Below the pieces are notes generated by a model. The model worked only from the letters and a program-made list of their open reading frames with translations, was not told the origin of the DNA and did no database searches. From SIG607 sp045605385 (lineage in GTDB: Bacteria; Bacillota; Clostridia; Oscillospirales; Acutalibacteraceae): a stretch of DNA of 64,000 nucleotides. The position numbers and the translations under genes were made by a program. The stretch lies in assembly GCA_045605385.1 (NCBI GenBank), contig JAZUPW010000005.1, positions 1-64,000 of the forward strand, in the 5' to 3' direction. Below, one piece after another: positions 34,626 to 43,531 of the stretch; positions within the stretch are counted from its first letter, which is position 1, and each line of letters starts with the position of its first letter.

Positions 34626-37052
34626 TTATTGTTTGAATGGATTATCAATACCCTTGCTATCATACCAGATTTGAGGATATTGCGGATTTGGGTTAATTGA
34701 GTACTTAACGCTTTGAACATCGGTTACTTGTTTTGCCATAACAACGAAACGTGCATTTTCAAAAGCATTGTAATTGGTGCTTAACGTAAGAAATTTATCG
34801 TTAAAATTAATTTCAATATCGGTTTTAATAATACTGCGATTTTTTAATTCATTAGCCCAATTTTCAAAATCTTCTGTACTACTGAAGTTGGATTTTGTGA
34901 AAGGGAAGACATAACCGTTGTCATCATCCTTTTTGGCATTTGTTATAAGAATAGCAAAAATTTGATAAGTAAGATTTTCGCTTCCGTTATCAATAATAAA
35001 AGAATTATTGTCGTTTAAATAAGAAAGGGTTTCATATTTAATCAAATCTGATAACATATTACCGTTATTTAAGTTTTTGCCGTAGACAATTAAGTTTCTT
35101 GGAACGCCTTCTTCTAAGTTACATTTCTTGTCAACAAAAAGTGTTCCATTGTTGTTTTTCTTTTTAAGAAAATTATGGTTTAAGTAAAAAATGTTGTCAG
35201 AACTTGTACAAACAGGAAGAGATATTTCTTCATTATTTGAAGCCAACCAAAAAGCGTAGTCGTTGTTTTTGCTTTTTAACAAGGAATAAGCGTATTCTGA
35301 AGAATTAGTTTTATAAATTTCGTTAAGCGTGGTTGTTAAATTCTTGCTTTTTTGCGTGTTAATGAAATAACTTGACATTATAACAGCCAAAATAACAACT
35401 GCGCATAAAACAGAAAATAAAACAATACTTAATTTCTTTGTAGGAATAAACTTTTTAGTCTTGGCCGGAGAAGGTTTTTGTAAGACATTTTCTTGTGGAT
35501 TTTCAGGAACGGATTGCAATGAATACTCATTTATAATAGATTCGTCAATTTTAAACCCACTTGCATAGTTTTCGTTTGTATGAATAAAATTAAGCAGATT
35601 TTCATTTGCTTGAACTGTTTCTTCTGCAAAAGACTCTGTGCTTTCGGTTTGAATAGAAAAGTCATTCGCCTCTAAAACAGGAAAAAAAGTAGTGTATTCT
35701 CCTGAATCGGCTGATTCAAAATAATCAGAGGCTGTAGTCTTGTCTTCAAATTTGAAGGTATGCTTAGGCTGTGTAGACATTACAAAAATATTGTCTGCTG
35801 TACAGTAACCCGACATTGTATCTGGCAAACAAACAACATAGCGTCTTATTAAATCCATAGCAGTGTTAGCCGAAATTTTACGTATAGCATCTCTATCAAG
35901 TGCAGAGTTAAGATTAAGAGAACGAACCCAAAAATGTGTAGCGTCGCAAAGCGCAATAAATACCGTGCCAACAGGCTTACGCTCAGAGGCGGCAGGCCCT
36001 GCGACTCCCGTAATGGCAATTCCTAAATCAGAACCGCTTAACTCTCTTACACCTTTCGCCATACTGCAAGCGGTTTCCTTGCTTACAGCACCAACGGTTT
36101 CAATAAGTTTAGGGTCAACCCCAAGTGTTTTAGTTTTAATTCGGTTAGAATAAGCACAAATACCCATTTCAAGAATTTGTGAAGCGCCTGAAACAGACGT
36201 GATCATCTGGCTTAACAAACCGCCCGTGCAAGATTCCGCTGAAGCAACACTGATGTTATTTGCCTTAAGCAGATTTACCGTTGTGTTACTTAAACTATCA
36301 CCGTTATTACTGATAATATCATTTCCAAGTTCGCTAATCAGTTTATCTGCAGTTGCTTTACATATTGATAATGCTTCCCGTTTGCTTGGCGAAAATGATG
36401 AAACAGTTATTGTATACACATTGAATTTATTCTTTAAAGAAATGTTAGCATTATTTCTTCTTGAAAGTTTATCGGTAAGCTTTGTTATGCTTTGTTTGTC
36501 GCAATCGAATGCGGTAATGGTTTTTGAAGAATACTTAATGTCAAAAAGTTTTGTTAAATAAGGTATAATTAACGAATCGGAAATTTCTTTTGCAGAATTT
36601 ATTGTGTAAGGCAGAAGAATAAATACCGTATTAGGGGTCTCCAAAGAAAAACCGCAAAAAATACTGTCGGGATCGGGGAATATAGTAGCGCCATCAGGAA
36701 TATAAAGTGCGTTTTCCGAATGGTAGTTTTTTGGCAAACCGCTTTTAGTTAATTGGCTATTCATATGTTCAGAACACAAAGAACTTCTTTGAACTCTGCA
36801 ATGGAACATATCAAGAAGTATATCTTTACAAAATGAATCGTATCCGCACGCACCGATAATTAAAACAATTTCACTGCGGCTTCTTGCATTTGTAATAGAA
36901 TCATAAATTGTGTCGGCAGTGTTATTAATGTTAGAAATATAAGGGGTATCAATTCCAAGACCGGAAAGACCGATAGAAAAGGTTTCGCAACTGTTGTAAA
37001 GCGAAAGTGTGTCTATATTTTCGTTTTTTATAAAAATAATTTCCGCTTTCAT
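34626..37052 (-). CDS. CinA-like fusion: degenerate MoCF-like domain, CinA C-terminal domain, membrane helix and inactive class B sortase-like domain
   Basis: This 808-residue protein has four parts. Residues 1-175 look like a degenerate CinA N-terminal/MoCF domain (RSEIVLIIGACGYDSFCKD, IPDGATIFPDPDS). Residues 256-406 are a well-kept CinA C-terminal amidohydrolase domain (ASAESCTGGLLSQMITSVSGAS, GIAITGVAGP, KPVGTVFIAL), the family linked to NMN deamidation. Residues 407-535 are an acidic linker, then a membrane helix at 541-563. Residues 580-775 follow the class B sortase order: LPVCTSSDNIFYLNHNFLK, then NLIVYGKN, where sortases have YGH (K659), then FLTLSTN, where they have LSTC (N760), with R768 kept. 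So the outside domain probably lacks transpeptidase activity. Its start overlaps the thiI stop by four bases. Confidence 0.75.
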   Translation of the reverse strand: MKAEIIFIKNENIDTLSLYNSCETFSIGLSGLGIDTPYISNINNTADTIYDSITNARSRSEIVLIIGACGYDSFCKDILLDMFHCRVQRSSLCSEHMNSQLTKSGLPKNYHSENALYIPDGATIFPDPDSIFCGFSLETPNTVFILLPYTINSAKEISDSLIIPYLTKLFDIKYSSKTITAFDCDKQSITKLTDKLSRRNNANISLKNKFNVYTITVSSFSPSKREALSICKATADKLISELGNDIISNNGDSLSNTTVNLLKANNISVASAESCTGGLLSQMITSVSGASQILEMGICAYSNRIKTKTLGVDPKLIETVGAVSKETACSMAKGVRELSGSDLGIAITGVAGPAASERKPVGTVFIALCDATHFWVRSLNLNSALDRDAIRKISANTAMDLIRRYVVCLPDTMSGYCTADNIFVMSTQPKHTFKFEDKTTASDYFESADSGEYTTFFPVLEANDFSIQTESTESFAEETVQANENLLNFIHTNENYASGFKIDESIINEYSLQSVPENPQENVLQKPSPAKTKKFIPTKKLSIVLFSVLCAVVILAVIMSSYFINTQKSKNLTTTLNEIYKTNSSEYAYSLLKSKNNDYAFWLASNNEEISLPVCTSSDNIFYLNHNFLKKKNNNGTLFVDKKCNLEEGVPRNLIVYGKNLNNGNMLSDLIKYETLSYLNDNNSFIIDNGSENLTYQIFAILITNAKKDDDNGYVFPFTKSNFSSTEDFENWANELKNRSIIKTDIEINFNDKFLTLSTNYNAFENARFVVMAKQVTDVQSVKYSINPNPQYPQIWYDSKGIDNPFKQ

Positions 37053-38233
37053 AAGCGCGTCTCCCTTTCAATAATTGTAAAAACAGTGCTGCTTACAGCA
37101 TTGTTAACTAAAGTATCAATATCAAGTGCTTTTTCAACCTCTTCACACTGAGAAATCTCGGGGCGTGTTCTTGGGTGTTTTGGAGTAAATACTGTACAGC
37201 AATCTTCATAAGGTTGAATTGAAGTTTCAAAAGCGTCAATTTTTCGGGAAATTGCTATAATTTCTTCTTTATCCATACCAATAAGAGGACGTAAGGTAGG
37301 TAAATCGCAAACAGCGTCGGTTACGCCTAATGCATAAACAGTCTGACTTGCAACCTGACCAAGACTTTCGCCTGTAATAAGCGCTCTGCTTGAGTTTTGC
37401 TTGGCAATAATGCAGGAAATTCGCATCATCATTCGGCGCATAATAAGCGTAAAGTATTCTTCGGGACACTTCTGTGCAATTTGTTCCTGTATTTCTGTAA
37501 AATTAACAATACCTAAACGTATATTACCGCTGTATGCCGCAACCTTTTTTAATAGGTTTTTAACTTTTAGTTCAGCAAGAGGGCTTGTGTATGGGGGACT
37601 TGCAAAATGAATAGCGTCTAAAGTAAGACCGCGTTTTGCCATCATATATGCAGCAACAGGACTGTCAATACCTCCCGAAATAAGAATTGATGCTTTTCCG
37701 GCAGTGCCAACCGGCAAACCGCCTGCACCGTGAATCTGACCCGCTCTGATATAAGCGGCATAATCTCTAATTTCTACAGTTACAACTTCATCAGGATTAT
37801 GAACATCAACACGAAGATGCGGAAACGCTTTAAGAATCGCTGCGCCTACTTCTCTTGAAATTTCGGGAGATGTAAGAGGAAACTTTTTATCTGAACGTTT
37901 TGCTTCTACCTTAAAGGTTTTAATACTACGCATATTATCTTCAAGGTATATAGGGGCGTTTTCAATTATCTTGTTGATATCTTTTTCGCACACTAAAGCA
38001 CGGTTAAAAGCAACAATGCCAAAAACCTTTTTTACTTCTTCAATTGCATCTTCAAAAGGGAAGTCATCATTTTTTGGTTCAATATAAATTGTTGATTGCG
38101 CACTTTTTATCACAACTTCACCAAGAACATTTAGCCGTGTTCTTAAACTTTTAATTAATGCACTTTCAAAATTAGAACGGTTAAGGCCTTTAAGAACCAA
38201 TTCACCGGTTTTTACAAGTAATATTTCTTTCAT
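37049..38233 (-). CDS. thiI: tRNA 4-thiouridine synthase
   Basis: The 394-residue protein has an N-terminal ferredoxin-like/THUMP region and an ATP-pyrophosphatase domain with the PP-loop SGGIDSPVAAYMMAKRG. It adenylates U8 of tRNA for sulphur transfer and can also serve thiazole synthesis. It lacks the C-terminal rhodanese domain, as in many Firmicutes, so sulphur would come from the adjacent cysteine desulfurase. Start and stop codons overlap those of its neighbours on both sides. Confidence 0.94.
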   Translation of the reverse strand: MKEILLVKTGELVLKGLNRSNFESALIKSLRTRLNVLGEVVIKSAQSTIYIEPKNDDFPFEDAIEEVKKVFGIVAFNRALVCEKDINKIIENAPIYLEDNMRSIKTFKVEAKRSDKKFPLTSPEISREVGAAILKAFPHLRVDVHNPDEVVTVEIRDYAAYIRAGQIHGAGGLPVGTAGKASILISGGIDSPVAAYMMAKRGLTLDAIHFASPPYTSPLAELKVKNLLKKVAAYSGNIRLGIVNFTEIQEQIAQKCPEEYFTLIMRRMMMRISCIIAKQNSSRALITGESLGQVASQTVYALGVTDAVCDLPTLRPLIGMDKEEIIAISRKIDAFETSIQPYEDCCTVFTPKHPRTRPEISQCEEVEKALDIDTLVNNAVSSTVFTIIERETRL

Positions 38234-39360
38234 TATTTAAACCTTCTTAATTTGCTGGTAATATCATACAGAGCCTGAACAAATACATCAATATCTTCTT
38301 TTGTGTTATATCGGCTGAAACTTATTCGTATAGCGCTGTCTATTCTGTCGTTATTAAGTCCGCATTCGCTTAGTACGTAACTGCGCTGTCCCTTTGCGCA
38401 GGCACTTCCTTTAGAAACGTAAATTTCTTGCATGGAAAGCGCATTAAGTAAAGGCTCTGCTTTATAGCCTTCAACAGAAAAGTTAAGTAAGTAAGGTAAC
38501 GCGTTTTCGCTAGAATTAAGTTTAACAAAATCAAACCCATTTAGTTTTGCTATTGCATATTTGCAAAGTTCTTTAGTAATTTTAAATTGTTCGTTAAGGT
38601 TCGGTAAGGCTTTAACGGCCGCCGCCAAACCTTCAATTAACGGCATAGCCTCAGTACCCGATCGAAGCCCGTTTTGCTGACCGCCGCCATGGATTATGGG
38701 GGAAAGGGTAACGTTTTTACTTTTATACAAAAATCCTATGCCTTTTGAAGCGTGTATTTTATGACCGCTTGCACTTAATAGGTCAATACCTAAAGATGAA
38801 ACTCTGATAGGTAGTTTTCCGTAAGCCTGAACAGCATCGCAGTGAACAACAGCATCTGATTTTCTTTTTGCAGTTTTTGCTATTTCGGCAACGTTATTAA
38901 TCGCGCCTGTTTCGTTGTTTACTAGCATAACGCTTACCAATATTGTGTTGTTGTCAATTGCATTTTCAAAGGAATTTACAGAAACGCTGCCATCGGTATC
39001 GGGAGAAAGCTTTATTACCTCAAAACCAAGCGTTTCAAGATGATCAAGCGCTTTTAATACCGAAGGGTGCTCAATGGTTGTAGAAACAATACGGTTACCT
39101 TTTCGTTTCATACTAAGCGCACTGCCGATAATTGCAAGATTATTTGCTTCACTGCCGCCTGAAGTAAAAATTATTTCTTCACTTTTTGCGCCTATTGAAG
39201 CCGCAATTGTATCGTGCGCGGCGTTAAGTTGTAAAAATGCTTCAATACCTTTTTGATGGGTAGAAGAAGGATTGCCCCAACAACAGTTAAGTGAGTAATT
39301 AATAGCGTCAACAGTTTCTTTACAGGGCATTGTTGTAGCGCTGTTATCCAGATAAACCAC
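38233..39360 (-). CDS. Cysteine desulfurase (NifS/IscS family)
   Basis: The 375-residue PLP enzyme takes sulphur from cysteine. The N-terminus VYLDNSATTMPCKETVDA, the PLP Lys in SGHKIHASKGIGFLY and the persulfide Cys in GSACAKGQRS are visible. It starts at GTG and is the first gene of the operon, with thiI overlapping its stop by one base, so it is likely the sulphur donor for tRNA thiolation. A dedicated NifZ-like pairing in Bacillus is analogous. Confidence 0.92.
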   Translation of the reverse strand: MVYLDNSATTMPCKETVDAINYSLNCCWGNPSSTHQKGIEAFLQLNAAHDTIAASIGAKSEEIIFTSGGSEANNLAIIGSALSMKRKGNRIVSTTIEHPSVLKALDHLETLGFEVIKLSPDTDGSVSVNSFENAIDNNTILVSVMLVNNETGAINNVAEIAKTAKRKSDAVVHCDAVQAYGKLPIRVSSLGIDLLSASGHKIHASKGIGFLYKSKNVTLSPIIHGGGQQNGLRSGTEAMPLIEGLAAAVKALPNLNEQFKITKELCKYAIAKLNGFDFVKLNSSENALPYLLNFSVEGYKAEPLLNALSMQEIYVSKGSACAKGQRSYVLSECGLNNDRIDSAIRISFSRYNTKEDIDVFVQALYDITSKLRRFK

Positions 39361-39405
39361 TTTAAATATAACACTTCCATTTAATTTAGAAAATCATACA
39401 GTAAT

Positions 39406-39434
39406 ATTATACTATATAAATATAATAGAATCAA
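39406..39434 (-). promoter_or_regulatory. Sigma-A promoter for the cysteine desulfurase-thiI operon (minus strand)
   Basis: On the minus strand TTGATT (39429-39434) and TATAAT (39406-39411) are separated by 17 bases. It diverges from the rplS promoter. Confidence 0.82.
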
Positions 39435-39505
39435 GAATAATTTCATTAAAAAACCGGTGCTTTGAATGGTAAGTTGTTATAATTTTTCTGTTTTTAAAAA
39501 AATGC

Positions 39506-39534
39506 TTGATTTTTTTGCACAGTTGTAGTATAAT
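39506..39534 (+). promoter_or_regulatory. Sigma-A promoter for the rplS operon
   Basis: TTGATT and TATAAT are separated by 17 bases, leaving a leader of about 120 bases before rplS. Confidence 0.85.
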
Positions 39535-39540
39535 ACTTTA

Positions 39541-39656
39541 GCATTTGATTTCACTTGGGCCTTACAAGTGGGTTTGATGCCGATTTTTCGACATTGAAGC
39601 GGATGGTCCTCTGTCTTTTTTTGGGCACGAACATCTGAACAAAAATTTAAGGAGGA
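39541..39656 (+). ncRNA. Probable L19 ribosomal protein leader
   Basis: The transcribed leader starts with a CACTTG/CAAGTG hairpin (39552-39570). It continues with a GATGCCGATTTTTCGACATT segment and a C/T-rich part up to the ribosome-binding site. Position and size match the Firmicute L19 leader family, which is thought to mediate L19 autoregulation. I cannot confirm the consensus without a covariance search. The stretch 39361-39663 otherwise holds only the two divergent promoters. Confidence 0.55.
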
Positions 39657-39663
39657 TATATCA

Positions 39664-40008
39664 ATGGACGCAGTTAAAAAGATCGCAGAAGAAATGTTAA
39701 AAAAGGATGTACCGGTTGTAGAAATCGGTAGTACTGTAAAGGTACATGTTAGAATTAAAGAAGGCGAACGCGAAAGAATTCAGATTTTTGAAGGTACCGT
39801 TATTGCTAAGAACAACAGCGGTATTGCTGAAACCTTTACCGTTAGACGTGTTTCTTACGGTGTTGGTGTTGAACGTGTATTCCCGCTTCATTCTCCCAAC
39901 GTTGCTAAGGTTGAATTAGTAAGAAGAGGTCGCGTACGCAGAGCTAAGCTTTATTACTTACGTGACAGAGTTGGTAAGGCTGCCAAGGTTAAAGAGTTAA
40001 TTGGCTGA
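39664..40008 (+). CDS. rplS: 50S ribosomal protein L19
   Basis: The 114-residue protein matches L19 across its length, with VKVHVRIKEGERERIQIFEG, 'TFTVRRVSYGVGVERVFPLH' and the ending RAKLYYLRDRVGKAAKVKE. It sits at the bridge between the ribosomal subunits. Start after AAGGAGG. It opens the conserved rplS-lepB-rbgA-rnhB-yraN cluster, and a terminator-like hairpin follows it. Confidence 0.97.
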   Translation: MDAVKKIAEEMLKKDVPVVEIGSTVKVHVRIKEGERERIQIFEGTVIAKNNSGIAETFTVRRVSYGVGVERVFPLHSPNVAKVELVRRGRVRRAKLYYLRDRVGKAAKVKELIG

Positions 40009-40019
40009 TTTTATGAATT

Positions 40020-40049
40020 AGAGAAGGCAGTCTTTGTCTTCTCTTTTTT
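40020..40049 (+). terminator. Hairpin with T-run between rplS and lepB
   Basis: The stem AGAGAAG/CTTCTCT with inner pairs is followed by TTTTTT. It would lower expression of the genes downstream relative to rplS. Confidence 0.75.
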
Positions 40050-40070
40050 CATTATTTAGAGGTGATTTTG

Positions 40071-40661
40071 TTGTTAAACAAAAAATTGGTCGAAGAAAAA
40101 GAAAAAACGTCGGTTAAAACGGAACTTTTTGATTGGCTTGAAGTTATTGCTTCGGCTGTTCTTGTTGTAATTTTGCTTTTTACTTTTGTTTTCAGAGTAG
40201 TTACAATTGTTGGTGATTCTATGACCAACACGCTTATTGAGGGTGAAAAATTAATAATTACAAATTGTTTTTATACGCCGAAACAAGGGGATATCGTTGT
40301 TGTTTCGCGTAATGCAGAGAACAGCCCGTCAGATGAGCGTTCAAAAGGACCCATTATTAAGCGTGTAATTGCCGTTGAGGGACAGACGGTTGATATTGAT
40401 TTTGCTGCAGGTGTTGTTTACGTAGACGGTGTTGCCTTAAACGAACCATATACAAAAACTCCTACCAATCTTAAATACGATATTGTTTTCCCCGTAAGAG
40501 TTCCCGAAGGCCATATTTTCTGCCTTGGCGATAATCGAAACGAATCCCTGGACAGTCGTTCTTCCAATATTGGAAATGAAGGTATGATAGACGTTAGATA
40601 TGTACTTGGCCATGCTTCTTACAGGATTTTTCCGTTATCAAAAATAGGAAGTGTTGAATAA
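40071..40661 (+). CDS. lepB: Signal peptidase I
   Basis: The 196-residue membrane protease removes Sec signal peptides. It has one N-terminal transmembrane helix (about 24-44), the catalytic Ser at about 50 (VGDSM) and the general-base Lys at about 97 (GPIIKRVIAVEG), plus the GDNRNESLDSR box. The start is uncertain: TTG at 40071 or 40068 fits the AGAGGTG site. It differs from the Ser/His type enzyme at 60866. Its stop overlaps the rbgA start by one base. Confidence 0.93.
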   Translation: MLNKKLVEEKEKTSVKTELFDWLEVIASAVLVVILLFTFVFRVVTIVGDSMTNTLIEGEKLIITNCFYTPKQGDIVVVSRNAENSPSDERSKGPIIKRVIAVEGQTVDIDFAAGVVYVDGVALNEPYTKTPTNLKYDIVFPVRVPEGHIFCLGDNRNESLDSRSSNIGNEGMIDVRYVLGHASYRIFPLSKIGSVE

Positions 40662-41527
40662 TGGCTGAATCGCAATATATACAGTGGTTTCCTGGGCATA
40701 TGACCAAAACACTGCGCCAAATGAAAAAAGATATTGAACTTGTTGACGCGGTTGTTGAAATAATTGATGCACGTATTCCTGCAAGCAGCAGAAATCCTGA
40801 TCTACCCGAAATTGTGGGAAGTAAACCCGTAATTATTTTGCTTAACAAATGTGATATGGCAGATAGCGCCGTTACAAAACAGTGGATAGAGTATTTTAAG
40901 CAAAAAAATATTACTGCGCTTGAGGTTGACTGCAAAACAGGTAAGGGGCTTGAACAGTTTAAAAACACCGTAAAAAAAGTCCTTGAACATAAACTTATTG
41001 CTTATAAGGAAAAAGGTATGGCAGGCAAAGCGCTAAGGGTTATGGTTGCGGGTATACCGAACGTAGGTAAATCTACCTTTATAAACCGAATTGCGGGAGT
41101 TAATAAGGCAAATGCAGAAAACCGTCCGGGTGTTACAAGAGGAAATCAATGGTTTACTGCCGATAAACAGCTTGAATTGCTTGATACACCGGGTGTTTTA
41201 TGGCCAAGGTTTTCAAATAATACCATTGGTGAACATCTTGCGTTTACGGGCGCTGTTAAAGATAGCGTTATAGATATTGAATGGTTGGCTGTAAGGCTTA
41301 TTGAGGCGCTTAGTGTTTCGTATAAAGACTTACTTAATGCCCGTTACGGTGAACTGGATTTTGATTGTGAGCCTTATGAAATATTGGAACAGATTGCCAT
41401 AAAACGCGGTATGAAAATTCGTGGCGGAGAAGCTGATACTTTACGTGCCTCCAATATTTTAATGGAAGAATTCAGAAACAATAAAATTGGTAATATTTCA
41501 CTTGAAAGGGTTGGGGATTTTGCCTGA
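40661..41527 (+). CDS. rbgA: Ribosome biogenesis GTPase RbgA (YlqF)
   Basis: The 288-residue circularly permuted GTPase works in late 50S assembly. The N-terminal WFPGHMTKTLRQMK box is the family mark. The G motifs appear in permuted order: LLNKCDMAD (G4), then GIPNVGKSTFINR (G1) and DTPGVLWP (G3). Position in the rplS operon is typical. Confidence 0.96.
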   Translation: MAESQYIQWFPGHMTKTLRQMKKDIELVDAVVEIIDARIPASSRNPDLPEIVGSKPVIILLNKCDMADSAVTKQWIEYFKQKNITALEVDCKTGKGLEQFKNTVKKVLEHKLIAYKEKGMAGKALRVMVAGIPNVGKSTFINRIAGVNKANAENRPGVTRGNQWFTADKQLELLDTPGVLWPRFSNNTIGEHLAFTGAVKDSVIDIEWLAVRLIEALSVSYKDLLNARYGELDFDCEPYEILEQIAIKRGMKIRGGEADTLRASNILMEEFRNNKIGNISLERVGDFA

Positions 41528-42116
41528 TTTTTCTTTTGAAAATGAAATAAAGAATAAAGGTTATAATTATATTTGCGGTGTAGATGAAGCAGGTCGCGGT
41601 CCTCTTGCAGGTCCTGTTTGCGCGGCTGCAGTTATTTTACCGCTTGATTGCGAAATTAACGGAATTAACGATTCAAAAAAATTAAGCGAAAAAAAGCGTG
41701 AAGAATTGTTTGAAGTAATTACTAAAAAAGCAATAAGTTATTCTATTGCTTTTTCAAGTGTTGAAGAAATTGAAGAACTTAATATTTTAGGCGCCACTTT
41801 TCTTGCTATGAAACGCGCAGTTGAAGGACTTGACGTTAAGGCAGATTTTGCAATTATCGACGGTAATAAAGTTCCGCCTGAACTTAACGTTTCTGCCGAA
41901 GCGCTTGTTAAGGGCGATGCTAAAAGCGTTTCGGTTGCCGCTGCTTCTATACTTGCAAAAGTTACAAGAGACAGACTTTTGTATGAATATGATAAAAAGT
42001 ATCCCGAGTATTCCTTTGCCGCCCATAAAGGTTACGGTACAAAAGCGCATATTGAGGCAATAAGAAAATACGGTGTTTTAGATATTCACCGTAAATCATT
42101 TTTGAAAAATATATGA
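41520..42116 (+). CDS. rnhB: Ribonuclease HII
   Basis: This 198-residue enzyme nicks RNA-DNA hybrids, including single ribonucleotides. The catalytic motif CGVDEAGRGPLAGPV and the later NDSKKLSEKKR segment are visible, as is 'AAASILAKVTRD' with the conserved acidic site. The TTG at 41520 follows GGGTTGGGG at the right distance and overlaps rbgA by 8 bases; other in-frame TTG codons upstream lack a well-spaced site. Its stop overlaps yraN by four bases. Confidence 0.93.
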   Translation: MPDFSFENEIKNKGYNYICGVDEAGRGPLAGPVCAAAVILPLDCEINGINDSKKLSEKKREELFEVITKKAISYSIAFSSVEEIEELNILGATFLAMKRAVEGLDVKADFAIIDGNKVPPELNVSAEALVKGDAKSVSVAAASILAKVTRDRLLYEYDKKYPEYSFAAHKGYGTKAHIEAIRKYGVLDIHRKSFLKNI

Positions 42117-42478
42117 ACGATAAAAGTTTTTACGGTAAAAAAGGCGAAGATATAACTGCCGATTTTTTAAGAAAAAAAGGCTTTATAATTTTTAAAAGAA
42201 ACTATCATTCCCGTTTTGGAGAAATAGATATTGTTGCCGAAAAAGGAAATATATTGCTTTTCGTGGAGGTTAAAACGCGCGGTGAAAATGCAATTGTTTC
42301 ACCTGCTGAGGCGGTTGATTATAATAAGCAGAACCGTTTAAGACTTACTGCGGCTGATTTTTTAAGAAAAACACACCGCGAGTATGAGTGCCGTTTTGAC
42401 GTTTCTGAAGTATCGGTTATAAATGATGGAAATAATGTGAAATACAAAATTAATTATATTTGTAATGCTTTTATGTAA
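42113..42478 (+). CDS. YraN family protein (UPF0102, predicted endonuclease fold)
   Basis: The 121-residue protein has the restriction-endonuclease-like core: GEDITADFLRKKGF, 'FGEIDIVAEKGNILLFVEVK', with the E...D...ExK residues. The biological role is not firmly known; relatives are linked to DNA uptake or repair. It is the last gene of the rplS operon and is followed by a palindromic terminator. Confidence 0.92.
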   Translation: MNDKSFYGKKGEDITADFLRKKGFIIFKRNYHSRFGEIDIVAEKGNILLFVEVKTRGENAIVSPAEAVDYNKQNRLRLTAADFLRKTHREYECRFDVSEVSVINDGNNVKYKINYICNAFM

Positions 42479-42483
42479 AATGA

Positions 42484-42507
42484 AAAGCACCTGAATTCAG
42501 GTGCTTT
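42484..42507. terminator. Palindromic hairpin shared by yraN and the DUF1540 gene
   Basis: A perfect 24-base palindrome (AAAGCACCTGAA and its complement) lies between the converging genes. T-runs are short, so it may be a weak terminator in both directions. Confidence 0.7.
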
Positions 42508-42513
42508 CGCATT

Positions 42514-42681
42514 TTAGTCTTTCTGACGGAAGGTTGTGCAGGCGGTTTCGTTGCACTGACAAGCGCTTTGGTATCCAACCTTGATTTCTTTTGCTGTACA
42601 ATGGTCGCCAACTGTGTGATGAATGCAATTTTTTGCATCACATATAATTCCGTCTATCATTTTGTTTTCTTGATTATTCAT
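42514..42681 (-). CDS. DUF1540-type Cys-rich small protein
   Basis: A 55-residue product starts MNNQENKMIDGIICDAKNCI and contains a spaced Cys/His set (C14, C19, H21, H22, H27, C28, C41, C43, C48), ending CTTFRQKD. The C-x4-C-x-H-H pattern and the C-terminal C-x-C pair match DUF1540, a small metal-binding domain often found in clostridial spore or stress proteins. AAAGGATTT precedes the ATG on the minus strand. It lies in what would otherwise be an empty gap. Confidence 0.85.
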   Translation of the reverse strand: MNNQENKMIDGIICDAKNCIHHTVGDHCTAKEIKVGYQSACQCNETACTTFRQKD

Positions 42682-42767
42682 ATTTTTCAAATCCTTTCAG
42701 ACCTTGTGAGGTCATATATATTATTCCCGTATATGCGTTATAATACTAACTCAAAAAGAGGTAAAAA

Positions 42768-43454
42768 ATGGTTATTTATGGAATTTCCGATCTGCATTTA
42801 TCCATAGATAAAGACAAACCTATGGATATTTTTAATGGTTGGGAAAATTATTTTGAAAGAATTAAAAGTAATTGGTGTAGAATTGTAAAGCAGGAAGATA
42901 TTGTTGTTTTACCGGGTGATCTTTCGTGGGCGTTAAAACTCGAAGAAACAAAAAGTGATTTTATGTTTCTTGAATCTTTACCTGGTAAAAAAATTATTCT
43001 TAAAGGCAACCACGATTTATGGTGGTCAACCGTTAAAAAAATTAATGAGTTTTTTGAAAAAGAAAACATAACCAGTGTTGAATTGGTGTTTAATTCTTGT
43101 TATGAAGTCGGCGAATATGCTATTTGCGGAACAAGAGGTTGGACAAAAGAAAAAGAATCTGACAATAAGATTATTGCCAGAGAAGCGCAAAGACTCAGAA
43201 CTTCGCTTTCTATTGCAAAAGAAAAAAATAAAAAACCGATTGTGTTTTTACATTATCCGCCTGTGACAAGTGACAGTGTAGCAACAGAAATTATAGATGT
43301 TTTAAAAGAATTTAACGTAAATCAGGTTTATCACGGTCATATTCATGGCAAATTTAATAATTATGTTAAGGAATATGATACAATTTCTTTTAAATTATTG
43401 TCTTGTGATTGTATAGATTTTACACCTTTTGAAATAAAGACCATTTTTTTCTAA
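42768..43454 (+). CDS. Calcineurin-like metallophosphoesterase
   Basis: The 228-residue protein has all blocks of the dimetal phosphoesterase fold: GISDLHL, LPGDLSWA, LKGNHDLWW, LHYPP and YHGHIHGK. There is no signal peptide, so it is cytoplasmic. The substrate is unknown. It stands between the rplS operon and tig, on the plus strand, with the start after AAAAGAGG. Confidence 0.9.
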   Translation: MVIYGISDLHLSIDKDKPMDIFNGWENYFERIKSNWCRIVKQEDIVVLPGDLSWALKLEETKSDFMFLESLPGKKIILKGNHDLWWSTVKKINEFFEKENITSVELVFNSCYEVGEYAICGTRGWTKEKESDNKIIAREAQRLRTSLSIAKEKNKKPIVFLHYPPVTSDSVATEIIDVLKEFNVNQVYHGHIHGKFNNYVKEYDTISFKLLSCDCIDFTPFEIKTIFF

Positions 43455-43531
43455 AAATTTTAAAAAATTTGTGGAAATATTTTTCAATATGTGTTATAGT
43501 ATTAGTTGATAATTTTCGTGGAGGTAATTTC

